The translations under genes and the position numbers were made by a program. A stretch of 46,497 nt of DNA from Patescibacteria group bacterium (GTDB lineage Bacteria > Patescibacteriota > Minisyncoccia > Phycocordibacterales > UBA9973): NCBI GenBank assembly GCA_030916965.1, contig JAUPVQ010000021.1, forward strand, positions 1 through 46,497, written 5' to 3'. The notes below the pieces were generated by a model. It saw only the letters and a program-made list of their open reading frames with translations. It was not told the DNA's origin and did no database searches. Each line of letters starts with the position of its first letter. The first letter of the stretch is position 1. Shown one piece after another: positions 29,893 through 39,195 of this stretch.

Positions 29893-29952
29893 GAAAATAA
29901 AATAGAAAAAATAATTATGTTAGAAGAAAAAAAATAAAAATAAGAATTAATT

Positions 29953-30210
29953 ATGCAAGATCAAATTGGAACAACATATCAAATAGTAACCTCAATTATA
30001 GGAATAGTAGGAGGTATAGTAATAATTGTATATAGAAAAAAGTTTCTTGAATTACAGAAAAAACATTTCTCAAAACACAAAGATTTTTTGAATAAAAAAA
30101 TACTAGAGGGGTTAGAGAGTAAATCAGAAAAAAGTAATTATACACTTACCATAATAGTTGCAGTGTTCATAATTATTCTTTCTGTAATCCAATTAATTAA
30201 TATTATTTAA
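29953..30210 (+). CDS. Small two-TM membrane protein (85 aa)
   Basis: ORF; TM-charged loop-TM topology similar to the 29541 gene. Confidence 0.6.
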   Translation: MQDQIGTTYQIVTSIIGIVGGIVIIVYRKKFLELQKKHFSKHKDFLNKKILEGLESKSEKSNYTLTIIVAVFIIILSVIQLINII

Positions 30211-30405
30211 ATTGACCATAGAAAATTAAAAATGCAAATCTCGAGGAGGTATATGGGCAGGTTTGCTGTGGGCTAATTCTTGCCCAGTTGTTACTTTAAT
30301 AGTAATTAGGAGAAGTTAATCGTGTTCTATTGTTTTACCTAGATTTGGTATATAAATATACCCATTATGTTCTTATATTGCAGTTCTAACTTCGTCCACT
30401 AAGTC

Positions 30406-30440
30406 GCGCATAAAAGAAAGCCCCGAAAGGGGTTTTTCTG
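30406..30440 (+). repeat. Right 35-bp direct repeat of candidate island
   Basis: Identical to 21837-21871. Confidence 0.85.
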
Positions 30441-30481
30441 CGCCTTGTTCTGCATCCTAAAAACAAGTATAATATTCATAT

Positions 30482-30883
30482 ATGTTAAAAGACTTTAAAC
30501 AATTTTTATTACGGGGTAATGTTGTGGACCTTGCTATCGGTGTGGTTGTTGGAGCAAGTTTTGGTACTATCGTTACCGCACTTGTAAATGATCTAATCAA
30601 CCCCCTAATTAGTGTGGTAGCGCAAATACCAGACTTTTCTAATATGGCCTTTTCTGTGGGTGATAGTAAGTTTCTATACGGTCACTTTATTAATACTGTC
30701 ATATCTTTTATCCTTGTTGCTAGTGCAATTTTTTTCTTTGTAGTAAAGCCGATGAATCTATTGATAAAAAGTTCTAAGAAAAAAGCACCAATTGATGATA
30801 CAAAAAAGAAATGTAGTGAATGCTTAAGTGAAATCCCAAAGGCAGCAAAACGCTGCATGTATTGTACCCATATAGTTGATTAA
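30482..30883 (+). CDS. mscL: Large-conductance mechanosensitive channel MscL with C-terminal zinc ribbon
   Basis: FKQFLLRGNVVDLAIGVVVGASFGTIVTALVNDLINP; C-term CSECLSEIPKAAKRCMYC. Confidence 0.93.
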   Translation: MLKDFKQFLLRGNVVDLAIGVVVGASFGTIVTALVNDLINPLISVVAQIPDFSNMAFSVGDSKFLYGHFINTVISFILVASAIFFFVVKPMNLLIKSSKKKAPIDDTKKKCSECLSEIPKAAKRCMYCTHIVD

Positions 30884-31907
30884 AATGAAAAAAACTTTTT
30901 TTATAACATTTATATTTCTAGGATCAGGATTAGCACTCTACTGGAATTTTTTAAGTAATTTTTTATTTATAAATGAGAACTCTAACCAAGTTGCATCTGT
31001 TGCAACAGCATTACCAGTAGTCATCGAAGAAAAAATACCAGATAGAGTGGTGATAACTTTTGCAGGGGATGTAATGATGGACCGTGGGGTTAAAAGCTCT
31101 GTAAAAAATAATTTCTTAGGTGATTATAATGAATTGTTCAAGAATGTAGAGATTTTCAAAAATGATGATATTTCTTTTGTAAATCTAGAGGGGCCTGTAA
31201 GCGACCTTGGGTACAATGTCGGTAGTAAATATTCTTTCCGTATGGATCCTAAGGTAATTCCTGTATTAAAAGATACGGGTATAGATATAGTTAGCTTTGC
31301 CAACAATCATGTAGGGGATTATACAGTCAAGGCATTTACCGATACATTAAAAAGATTAAATGACGGTGGAATATTGTACGCAGGAGCAGGTCATAATTAT
31401 ACTGAGGCTACTCAACCGACTGTTATAGAAAAGAATAATATTAAGACTTGTTTTCTAGGCTTTTCAGACGTAGGTCCAGATTGGATAAAAGCTGGTGATG
31501 AAAAGCCTGGCATATTGATTGCAAGCGATCCAAAATTTGCAGTTACTATAACAGATGCCAAAAGAAATTGTGATGCGCTTATTGTGTCATTCCACTTTGG
31601 TGATGAATACAAGCCACACACAAAAAGACAAGCGAAATTAGCACACTTGGCGCTTGATAGTGGTGCCGATATAGTTGTGGGGCATCATCCACATGTGCCA
31701 CAGGATATTGAAATCTATAATGGTAAACCAATCATATATAGTTTGGGCAATTTCCTTTTCGATCAATCTTGGAGTGAGCCGACAATGCAAGGCCTAGTTG
31801 TACAAATGAAAGTCTATAAAGACGGCACAGCCAATGAAATAAAACAATACGATAGCAAGCAAAATAAATTCTTCCAAATAGAATCTATAACTGAAAAAGT
31901 AAAATAA
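30876..31907 (+). CDS. CapA family (PGA_cap metallophosphatase-like) protein
   Basis: TFAGDVMMDRGV, NLEGPVSD, SFANNHVGDYTVKAFTDTL, VGHHPHVPQDIEIYNGKPIIYSLGNFLFDQ. Confidence 0.9.
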   Translation: MIKMKKTFFITFIFLGSGLALYWNFLSNFLFINENSNQVASVATALPVVIEEKIPDRVVITFAGDVMMDRGVKSSVKNNFLGDYNELFKNVEIFKNDDISFVNLEGPVSDLGYNVGSKYSFRMDPKVIPVLKDTGIDIVSFANNHVGDYTVKAFTDTLKRLNDGGILYAGAGHNYTEATQPTVIEKNNIKTCFLGFSDVGPDWIKAGDEKPGILIASDPKFAVTITDAKRNCDALIVSFHFGDEYKPHTKRQAKLAHLALDSGADIVVGHHPHVPQDIEIYNGKPIIYSLGNFLFDQSWSEPTMQGLVVQMKVYKDGTANEIKQYDSKQNKFFQIESITEKVK

Positions 31908-31912
31908 AATTG

Positions 31913-31984
31913 AGCCGCCAGTGGGAATCGGACCCACGGTCTCCCCATTACCAATGGAGTGCTTTACCACTAAGCCATGGCGGC
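31913..31984 (-). tRNA. tRNA-Thr(GGT)
   Basis: Reverse strand GCCGCCA/TGGCGGC acceptor, anticodon arm CTCCA-TTGGTAA-TGGGG, T-arm GTGGG-TCCGATT-CCCAC. Confidence 0.93.
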
Positions 31985-32025
31985 AGAAATATATTTGTTC
32001 ATGATACTATAAATTCTAAAATTAT

Positions 32026-32149
32026 GAAACTTCTTTTTTGGCATAACTTTCTCGGGACACACGTAAAATTCTGCTGAATTTTCTGCTCCGCTCGGCGCCG
32101 GTCGCGCCTGCGCGAGTTCCCGCGAAAGTTACGCCTGCAACAAAGTTTC
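32026..32149. repeat. Intergenic imperfect palindrome
   Basis: GAAACTT...AAGTTTC outer arms; TAACTTTCTCGGGA / TCCCGCGAAAGTTA (13 of 14); inner AAAATTC-TGCT-GAATTTT. Confidence 0.65.
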
Positions 32150-32172
32150 AGAATTTTTGCTATAATACTCTA

Positions 32173-33054
32173 ATGCAAAGGAGTACAGAAGATATACAAA
32201 ATGAAATTACGCAGCTTGAGGCCGAGATGGGCAATATTGGTTTTTGGGATGACAAGGCTCATGCTCAAACTGTAATCAAAATCATTGCAGATTTAAAGGA
32301 TATGCTATTAGGTGCCAAGAAATACGACAAAGGCAACGCAGTGTTGTCCATACTTTCTGGAGCAGGAGGGGATGATGCTGAGGATTTCTCCGCAATGCTT
32401 TTGCGTATGTATGAAAAATATTCGGAGAACAAAGGTTGGTCTGTTGCATTAATTCATGAAAATAAAAATGACCAAGGTGGGTATCGAAATATTTCTATTG
32501 AAATATCTGGAAAAGATGTGTATGGTACATTGAAGAATGAAAATGGAGTACATAGACTTGTGCGGTTGTCGCCATTTAATTCAAAAGCGAAAAGGAGTAC
32601 TAGTTTTTCATTAGTAGAAGTTGTGCCTGTGTTTGCCGACAATGCTCCGATTGAGCTTAACCCAGATGAACTCAATATTGAATTTAGTAAAGCGGGGGGC
32701 CCTGGTGGCCAAAATGTAAACAAGCGCGAAACTGCTGTACGTATTGTACATATACCCACAAATTTATCTGTTCATGTATCTACTGAGCGCTCACAAGAGC
32801 AAAACCGTGAGAAAGCAATGTCAATGTTGAAAGGTAAATTATTCAAAAAACAAGAGGAGGATCAGAAAAAAATTGCCGGGGGATTGTCTATATCCAAGAC
32901 AACAGAGATAGAATGGGGGAGTCAAATCCGCAACTATATCTTGCACCCGTATAAACTGGTCAAAGATCTCCGTACTGGAGTAGAAGTCCACAATGCAGAC
33001 AAAGTTCTCGATGGGGACATTGATGAATTTATTGAAGCCGAAGCTAATTTGTGA
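32173..33054 (+). CDS. prfB: Peptide chain release factor 2, shortened domain 1
   Basis: SKAGGPGGQNVNKRETAVRI (GGQ), RLSPFNSKAKRSTSF (SPF, RF2 type). Confidence 0.94.
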   Translation: MQRSTEDIQNEITQLEAEMGNIGFWDDKAHAQTVIKIIADLKDMLLGAKKYDKGNAVLSILSGAGGDDAEDFSAMLLRMYEKYSENKGWSVALIHENKNDQGGYRNISIEISGKDVYGTLKNENGVHRLVRLSPFNSKAKRSTSFSLVEVVPVFADNAPIELNPDELNIEFSKAGGPGGQNVNKRETAVRIVHIPTNLSVHVSTERSQEQNREKAMSMLKGKLFKKQEEDQKKIAGGLSISKTTEIEWGSQIRNYILHPYKLVKDLRTGVEVHNADKVLDGDIDEFIEAEANL

Positions 33055-33752
33055 TACAATTAAAAGATATTATGATTTATTTCAACAATGTTACCAAGAA
33101 ATATGCAGATGATACATTGTCACTCGATGGAGTGACGCTCACTGTAGCCCCTGGTGAATTTATCTCTGTTGTTGGACACTCTGGAGCTGGTAAAACTACT
33201 CTTACGAAATTAATCCTTGCGGAAGAGAGCCCAAGTGACGGTACTGTTTTCTTTGAGTCTACAAATATTCACAATTTATCGTCTCGTGAATTGACCAAAT
33301 TTCGTCGAAGAGTAGGAATAGTCTTTCAAGATTTCAGACTTCTATCTAATAAAAATGCATATGAAAATATTGCATTTGCGATGGAGGCAATAGGAGCTAC
33401 CGATGAGGAGATAGCAACAGACGTACCGCACGTGCTCGATCTTGTTGACCTTGGACACAGGATCAAGCATTTCCCCCACCAGCTTTCAGGAGGAGAGAAG
33501 CAACGCCTGGCAATTGCTCGTGCTATTATTACCAAGCCCGAATTAATCATTGCCGATGAGCCTACTGGAAACCTAGATCCACTCAATGCAAATGAAGTTG
33601 TAGAAATTCTGAAAAAGATAAACAAATTGGGTACAACAGTAATATTGACTACACACAATAGGAATGTTGTTGATAGTATTGGGGGTCGTGTTATAACACT
33701 TGAGAAAGGCCGACTTATCCGAGATGATAAGGATGGCAAATATATGATATAA
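33051..33752 (+). CDS. ftsE: Cell division ATP-binding protein FtsE
   Basis: [37 protein letters not shown]; followed by ftsX; start may be 33072. Confidence 0.92.
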   Translation: MIQLKDIMIYFNNVTKKYADDTLSLDGVTLTVAPGEFISVVGHSGAGKTTLTKLILAEESPSDGTVFFESTNIHNLSSRELTKFRRRVGIVFQDFRLLSNKNAYENIAFAMEAIGATDEEIATDVPHVLDLVDLGHRIKHFPHQLSGGEKQRLAIARAIITKPELIIADEPTGNLDPLNANEVVEILKKINKLGTTVILTTHNRNVVDSIGGRVITLEKGRLIRDDKDGKYMI

Positions 33753-33759
33753 TCCTTAT

Positions 33760-34683
33760 ATGTTTCGTACCGATACAAAAAGAGTAATACGTTCTGGATA
33801 TCGCAATTTCATGCGAAGTGGTTTTACGTCCCTGGCTTCTGTCCTTATTATGACTATTACTCTAGTTGTAATAACAGGCTTATTGTATGTTCAAACTACT
33901 CTACAGGTATCATTGGCTAGTATTAAGGATCAAGTTGATGTAACAATATATTTTACTCCAAAAACACCAGAGGCTGAGATAAAGAATATCCAGACATCTC
34001 TACAGAAGCTTCCAGAAGTTGCAACTATAGTATATATTTCACAGGACGATGCATTGGCTAAATTTAAAGAGAAGCACGAAAAAGATTATCTCACTCTTCA
34101 AGCACTCGATGAATTAAATGAGAACCCACTCGGCGCGTCATTGAACGTCAAGGCTAAAGACCCATCTCAATACGAAACAATTTCAAAATATTTTGAACAA
34201 GACACCATCCAAGCAAAGCAGGCATTAACTGTTATAGACAAAATTGATTATCATCAAAACAAATTAGTAATAGATAGATTAACATCTATTATTAATGGTG
34301 CGAAGCGACTTGGCTTTGCTCTATCACTTGTTTTGATAACTATATCAATCATGATCACATTCAATACTATTCGTCTGATTATATATATGTCTCGGGAAGA
34401 GATTTCAGTAATGAAGCTCGTCGGTGCTGGCAACAAATATATTCGCGGACCATTTATTGTCTCTGGAGTACTTGTTGGAATTTTCTCATCAGTAATTACA
34501 ATTTTATTGTATTGGCCTGTATCAGCGTGGCTTGGTAGTCAGATGACAGAATTTTTGGGAGTTAATTTGTTTGATTATTATACCAGTAACTTCTTCCAAC
34601 TATTTTTTATAATGCTTGCTTCTGGTGTTATTATCGGTGGAATTTCAAGTATTTTTGCAATTCGTAGATATTTAAATAAATAA
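33760..34683 (+). CDS. ftsX: Cell division permease-like protein FtsX
   Basis: Four TM topology, N-term [25 protein letters not shown], adjacent to ftsE. Confidence 0.92.
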   Translation: MFRTDTKRVIRSGYRNFMRSGFTSLASVLIMTITLVVITGLLYVQTTLQVSLASIKDQVDVTIYFTPKTPEAEIKNIQTSLQKLPEVATIVYISQDDALAKFKEKHEKDYLTLQALDELNENPLGASLNVKAKDPSQYETISKYFEQDTIQAKQALTVIDKIDYHQNKLVIDRLTSIINGAKRLGFALSLVLITISIMITFNTIRLIIYMSREEISVMKLVGAGNKYIRGPFIVSGVLVGIFSSVITILLYWPVSAWLGSQMTEFLGVNLFDYYTSNFFQLFFIMLASGVIIGGISSIFAIRRYLNK

Positions 34684-34686
34684 TAT

Positions 34687-36357
34687 ATGACGACCATATC
34701 TACACCAAAAAAAGATAAAAAATCTGATTGCAAATATATTTTTGTGGTTGGTGGGGTGATCTCTGGTGTTGGTAAGGGTGTAGCTGCAAGCTCTATTGCT
34801 CGTATATTGCAGGACCGAGGCCGCAATGTTACAGCTATTAAAATTGACCCATATATCAATATAGACGCAGGTACAATGAATCCCACAGAACATGGTGAGG
34901 TCTTTGTCTTGTCTGATGGTGATGAGTGTGATCAGGATATGGGTAACTATGAGCGATTTTTAGATGTGAATTTAACCCGGATCAATTATATGACAACAGG
35001 CCGAGTTTATCAGTCTGTGATAAACCGTGAGCGAAATTTAGAGTATGCAGGTAAATGTGTAGAAGTAGTTCCCCATATACCACTTGAAGTAATTCGTCGT
35101 ATAGAGGAGGCTCGCGACAAAGCACAGGCTGATGTAGTAGTGATTGAGATCGGTGGTACGGTTGGTGAGTACCAGAACATGCTATTTCTGGAAGCTGCTC
35201 GTATGATGAAGCTTCGAGATTCAAAAAGTGTTTTTGTTGTTATGGTATCGTATTTGCCAGTACCATCAAAAGTGGGCGAGATGAAGACAAAGCCTACTCA
35301 GTATGCTGTACGCACATTAAACGCATCTGGTATACAACCCGATGTAATCATTGCACGTAGTCAGGTGGGGCTAGATGATAAACGCAAAGAGAAATTATCG
35401 ATGTTCTGCAATGTTCCTGTTGATCGTGTTATTTCTGCTCCAGATGTAGATAGTATTTATGATATCCCAATAAATTTCGAGAAGGAAGGACTAGGCGACA
35501 TGATATGCGATGTTGTAGATATGAAGTGTGAATCAAGTGACAATGTTGGAAGCAAGAAGTGGAAAAAGTTTGCAAACAAGGTTCATACATCTAAAAAAGA
35601 GGTTCATATAGCTGTAGTAGGAAAGTATTTTGATACAGGAGACTTCGTACTCTCAGATTCATATTTATCTGTGATAGAGGCAATTAAGTATTCGGCTTAT
35701 GACAATAGTGTAAAACCAATCTTAACTTGGATAAATTCTATTGATTTCGAAAAGGACAAAAATAATTTAAAAAAGCTATCCAAATTCGATGGTATATTAG
35801 TCCCAGGCGGATTTGGCTCACGAGGAGTAGAGGGTATTATTTCTGTAGTTGAATATGCACGTCGGAACAAGATCCCATATTTTGGTCTTTGTTATGGTAT
35901 GCAATTGTTGGTTATTGAATACGCACGCAATGTATTGGGCCTCAAGGATGCAAATACTTTGGAAGTGAATCCAAAGTCCAAAAATTTAGTTATAAATGTG
36001 ATGGATTCTCAGATCGAAAATTTAAGTAAGAATAAAATGGGTGGAACTATGCGACTTGGAGATTATAAAGCTATTTTAAAAAAGGGAAGTGTTGCTCGGT
36101 TAGCTTACGGTACAAATGATGTTATAGAGCGACATCGTCACCGCTACGAAGTTAATAATGATTATATCGATCGCCTAGAGGACAAGGGTCTTGTTTTCTC
36201 AGGTACATCTCCTGATGGAAAGTTGATGGAAATCGCAGAATTACCAAAAGATCAACACCCATTTTTCCTTGGAACACAATTTCATCCAGAATTCCTGGCG
36301 CGACCTCTTGCACCACATAAATTATTTAGCGCATTTATAAAGGCATGTAAAAAATAA
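34687..36357 (+). CDS. pyrG: CTP synthase
   Basis: KYIFVVGGVISGVGKGVAASSIARILQDRG, KIDPYINIDAGTMNPTEHGEVFVLSDG, GATase FGLCYGMQ. Confidence 0.98.
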   Translation: MTTISTPKKDKKSDCKYIFVVGGVISGVGKGVAASSIARILQDRGRNVTAIKIDPYINIDAGTMNPTEHGEVFVLSDGDECDQDMGNYERFLDVNLTRINYMTTGRVYQSVINRERNLEYAGKCVEVVPHIPLEVIRRIEEARDKAQADVVVIEIGGTVGEYQNMLFLEAARMMKLRDSKSVFVVMVSYLPVPSKVGEMKTKPTQYAVRTLNASGIQPDVIIARSQVGLDDKRKEKLSMFCNVPVDRVISAPDVDSIYDIPINFEKEGLGDMICDVVDMKCESSDNVGSKKWKKFANKVHTSKKEVHIAVVGKYFDTGDFVLSDSYLSVIEAIKYSAYDNSVKPILTWINSIDFEKDKNNLKKLSKFDGILVPGGFGSRGVEGIISVVEYARRNKIPYFGLCYGMQLLVIEYARNVLGLKDANTLEVNPKSKNLVINVMDSQIENLSKNKMGGTMRLGDYKAILKKGSVARLAYGTNDVIERHRHRYEVNNDYIDRLEDKGLVFSGTSPDGKLMEIAELPKDQHPFFLGTQFHPEFLARPLAPHKLFSAFIKACKK

Positions 36358-36383
36358 ATAATCCCGCAATGCGGGATTATTTA
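36357..36383. terminator. Bidirectional terminator between convergent genes
   Basis: AATAATCCCGC-AAT-GCGGGATTATT. Confidence 0.8.
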
Positions 36384-37100
36384 TTAACCTTTTCTAACTT
36401 TTGAATCTTGAATAATTTTAATTATCTCATCTTCGTCGTCTGTAATTGTGTATAGATTTAGGTCCTCTTTGCTAACAGTACTGTATTTTTCTATTAGCAT
36501 TTCATCAATAACTTTTTGTAATGGATTCCAAAATTCGCTACCAACCAGTATAACAGGGATTGGGTCAATTTTGTTTGTTTGCTTTAGGGTAAGTGTTTCA
36601 AAAAGTTCATCGAGTGTACCGAATCCTCCTGCAAAGAAGAGCCCTGCGTCTGTTGTGTAGTGCATGGTTACTTTTCTAGTAAAGAAGAAGTAAAAAGGAA
36701 TTTCTTCATTTATGTATTTATTGGTAACTTGCTCATGGTTGAGCTTGATAGTCATACCTACCGCTTTGCCACCAGCTTCAGCTGCTCCACGACTAGCTGC
36801 TTCCATTATCCCCGGGCCTCCACCGGATAATACTGCATAACCTAATTCTTTGGCTACTCTATATGCTATGCGCTGAGCCCTCTTGTATTCAGGATGGTCT
36901 TCTGGAAAACGTGCTGAGCCATAAAAGGTCGCAGAGGTTTTGTAGGATTGTACTATTGAAATACCTTGTCGTAGTTCCTCTTGGACCATACATACTTCTG
37001 CTTCTGTGCCATCGTCACCATTTAGCTTGATACAACCATCTTTTATCTCTTGCAAAGTTACTCTTTTCCTCTTATTTTCTACAATATTTTGATCATTCAT
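36384..37100 (-). CDS. TIGR00730/LOG-family Rossmann-fold protein
   Basis: LSGGGPGIMEAASRGA, FFAGGFGTLDELFETLT (PGGxGTxxE-like). Confidence 0.92.
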   Translation of the reverse strand: MNDQNIVENKRKRVTLQEIKDGCIKLNGDDGTEAEVCMVQEELRQGISIVQSYKTSATFYGSARFPEDHPEYKRAQRIAYRVAKELGYAVLSGGGPGIMEAASRGAAEAGGKAVGMTIKLNHEQVTNKYINEEIPFYFFFTRKVTMHYTTDAGLFFAGGFGTLDELFETLTLKQTNKIDPIPVILVGSEFWNPLQKVIDEMLIEKYSTVSKEDLNLYTITDDEDEIIKIIQDSKVRKG

Positions 37101-37187
37101 ATTTCTATAATACTACAAAAATCCAATCTTTCAAATTGTGTTTTGCTGATTTTATGGTATTCTAGTAGGTAGTTAATTAATAATTTC

Positions 37188-37227
37188 TATATTGCCTGAT
37201 CGTAATGTTTAGGAAAGCAATCAAATT
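37188..37227 (+). repeat. 5'-half tRNA-Gln-like repeat, copy 1
   Basis: TATATTGCCTGATCGTAATGTTTAGGAAAGCAATCAAATT. Confidence 0.85.
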
Positions 37228-37243
37228 AATTAGAGTTTAGTAT

Positions 37244-37283
37244 TATATTGCCTGATCGTAATGTTTAGGAAAGCAATCAAATT
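37244..37283 (+). repeat. 5'-half tRNA-Gln-like repeat, copy 2
   Basis: Identical to 37188-37227; 13 nt ATTGCCTGATCGT also at the true tRNA start (37306-37318). Confidence 0.85.
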
Positions 37284-37307
37284 TGAAGTAAAATATAGTA
37301 GTAATAT

Positions 37308-37378
37308 TGCCTGATCGTCTAATGGTAGGACAGCGGTTTCTGGAACCGTTAATTGGGGTTCGAATCCCTGTCGGGCAG
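37308..37378 (+). tRNA. tRNA-Gln(CTG)
   Basis: TGCCTGA/TCGGGCA acceptor, anticodon loop TTCTGGA, T-arm TGGGG-TTCGAAT-CCCTG. Confidence 0.9.
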
Positions 37379-37380
37379 CA

Positions 37381-37434
37381 AGCGTAGCGTGGTGTACTGA
37401 TCCTGTAAGGATCGAAATTCCCTGTCGGGCAGCA
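37381..37434 (+). repeat. Post-tRNA element ending in a copy of the tRNA-Gln 3' end
   Basis: TCCCTGTCGGGCAGCA at 37365-37380 repeated at 37419-37434; hairpin GATCC-TGTAA-GGATC between. Confidence 0.85.
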
Positions 37435-37465
37435 GTCGAGTAGGTTTATTTATTTAAATAAAAAT

Positions 37466-37492
37466 TAAGCCCTGACATTGCCAGGGCTCAAC
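37466..37492. terminator. Terminator hairpin between tRNA-Gln and sigma factor gene
   Basis: AGCCCTG-ACATTGC-CAGGGCT. Confidence 0.7.
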
Positions 37493-37505
37493 TATTTTTA
37501 AAATT

Positions 37506-38030
37506 TTAATAAATTACCTTTTGGGTTAATTTACGCAAATTTATAAGTGCACTCCTCATCCTACATATTTCAGTGCCCATTTTGTCGTTTGTTATTCCTG
37601 ATATTATAGGAAAGGTAAGGTTTTCAAAATGTCTAAAATATACGACGCGTTGCTGTTCCGTAGAAAGCCTTGATATTGCAGTTTGGATAATTTTCTTGTA
37701 ATCCTCTGCAGCAAGTTTCTCCTCAGCATTTCTTGTTTCATCATAGATATCTGGGATAATCAGATCGTCCATGTATTGAAGGTTGAGATGCTTCTTTTTT
37801 CGGTTACTATCGATAAATAAATTCCTAATTATAGTATTTATCCATGAGATAAAGCTTGTGTTTTTAAAGCCACTTTTACGAAAATTCGTAATTGCTCTTA
37901 TATAGGCTTCTTGAACTAAGTCCTCCGCATCATCAGGGTTATTTGTAAGCTTATATGCATTGATTACAAAAAGTTTCCTGTATTTGTGAAAATTTTGGGT
38001 GAGGTCTTCCTCATTGATAATTATCTTCAT
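37506..38030 (-). CDS. ECF-type RNA polymerase sigma factor
   Basis: NNPDDAEDLVQEAYIRAITNF (region 2), RLSTEQQRVVYFRHFENLTFPIISGITN (region 4). Confidence 0.88.
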   Translation of the reverse strand: MKIIINEEDLTQNFHKYRKLFVINAYKLTNNPDDAEDLVQEAYIRAITNFRKSGFKNTSFISWINTIIRNLFIDSNRKKKHLNLQYMDDLIIPDIYDETRNAEEKLAAEDYKKIIQTAISRLSTEQQRVVYFRHFENLTFPIISGITNDKMGTEICRMRSALINLRKLTQKVIY

Positions 38031-38109
38031 AAGGATATTTTCTTTTTACTTTATCACAAAACCTTTTTTTTACTAAATTGTATTATATTGCTATAATGCA
38101 AAGACCAAT

Positions 38110-39183
38110 ATGTTATATGAGCCATTTTACAACCCAGAAATAAGCTATGATCACAATTTTGAAAAGGGTCCATTTGGGGCTTTTGCTGATGGGGAAGTAG
38201 CGACAGATGAGGGCGAGCCACAATATGATTTCTTTGGATACAAAGTCTACTCACCATTTGGTATCCCAGCAGGACCACTTATAAATGGCAAATTTGTCCA
38301 AGGGGCGCTCGATAAGGGTTTCGACATTGCGACCTACAAAACAGTACGAAGTTCCGAGTACCCATGCCATCCACACCCTAATGTTTTGTCTGTAAATGTA
38401 GAAGGAGATTTAACATTAGAAATTGCAGACAAGGGTCTGATTGCAGATAATAATTATCATGAACCACTTTCAATTACCAATTCTTTTGGTGTGCCATCGC
38501 AAGCACCAACTTTTTGGCAGGCTGATTTGAAAAATATTTTAGCAAATGTGCGTAAAGGTCAGATTGTAATCGGAGCATTTCAAGGTACTAAAAAAGAAGG
38601 TGGAAGTGTAGAAGAATATATAAATGATTATATAATTTGTGCTCGTATGCTCAAAGAAATAGGGGTCAAAGTAATGGAAGTGAATTTCTCTTGCCCAAAT
38701 GAGGGAACAAATAATTTGCTTTGTTTTGATGTTGAGCGTAGCTCCTTGATAGCTCAAGCAATCAAGAGCGAGATAGGGAATACCCCTTTGATTGTAAAGG
38801 TTGCTTATTACAAAGATGAACAGATGTTTCGAAATTTTGTAAAAGAAGTTGGATCAATTGTTGACGGGATTTCTACTATCAATACTATTGCGGCCGAGGT
38901 CCGTGATATAAAGGGCAATCAGGCTCTTCCTGGCGAGGGACGATTGCGTAGTGGTGTCTGTGGTCACTCTATCAAATGGGCAGGGTTGGAAATGGTCAAA
39001 AGGTTAAGTGATTTAAGGGCAGAATTTGGATATAAGTTTACAATAATTGGTGTCGGTGGGGTAACTACTCCTTCGGATTATTTAGAATACAGAAATATCG
39101 GGGCAGACGTGGTAATGAGCGCAACTGGCGCTATGTGGAATCCACACCTTGCAAAAGAGGTTAAAAAACTTTTAAAAATATGA
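38110..39183 (+). CDS. Dihydroorotate dehydrogenase-like flavoprotein
   Basis: YSPFGIPAGPLINGKFVQGALDKGFDIATYKTVRS, VNFSCPNEGTNN, IIGVGGVTTPSDYLEYRNIGADVVMSATG. Confidence 0.85.
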   Translation: MLYEPFYNPEISYDHNFEKGPFGAFADGEVATDEGEPQYDFFGYKVYSPFGIPAGPLINGKFVQGALDKGFDIATYKTVRSSEYPCHPHPNVLSVNVEGDLTLEIADKGLIADNNYHEPLSITNSFGVPSQAPTFWQADLKNILANVRKGQIVIGAFQGTKKEGGSVEEYINDYIICARMLKEIGVKVMEVNFSCPNEGTNNLLCFDVERSSLIAQAIKSEIGNTPLIVKVAYYKDEQMFRNFVKEVGSIVDGISTINTIAAEVRDIKGNQALPGEGRLRSGVCGHSIKWAGLEMVKRLSDLRAEFGYKFTIIGVGGVTTPSDYLEYRNIGADVVMSATGAMWNPHLAKEVKKLLKI

Positions 39184-39195
39184 TATTATATACGT

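Noticed and set aside
30241-30275. AGGAGGTATATG ribosome-site-like sequence
   Set aside because: The ORF after this ATG stops after a few codons (MGRFAVG*).
21837-30440. Intact integrative element with its own integrase
   Set aside because: No tyrosine/serine recombinase, transposase or replication gene was recognised inside; only repeats and RHS-related genes support an island.
32173-33054. UGA recoding as in Gracilibacteria/SR1
   Set aside because: An SPF-type RF2 is present and ORFs are full length under the standard code.
37188-37318. CRISPR-like short direct repeats
   Set aside because: Only two full copies with 16-bp spacing and clear homology to the tRNA-Gln 5' half; no cas genes.
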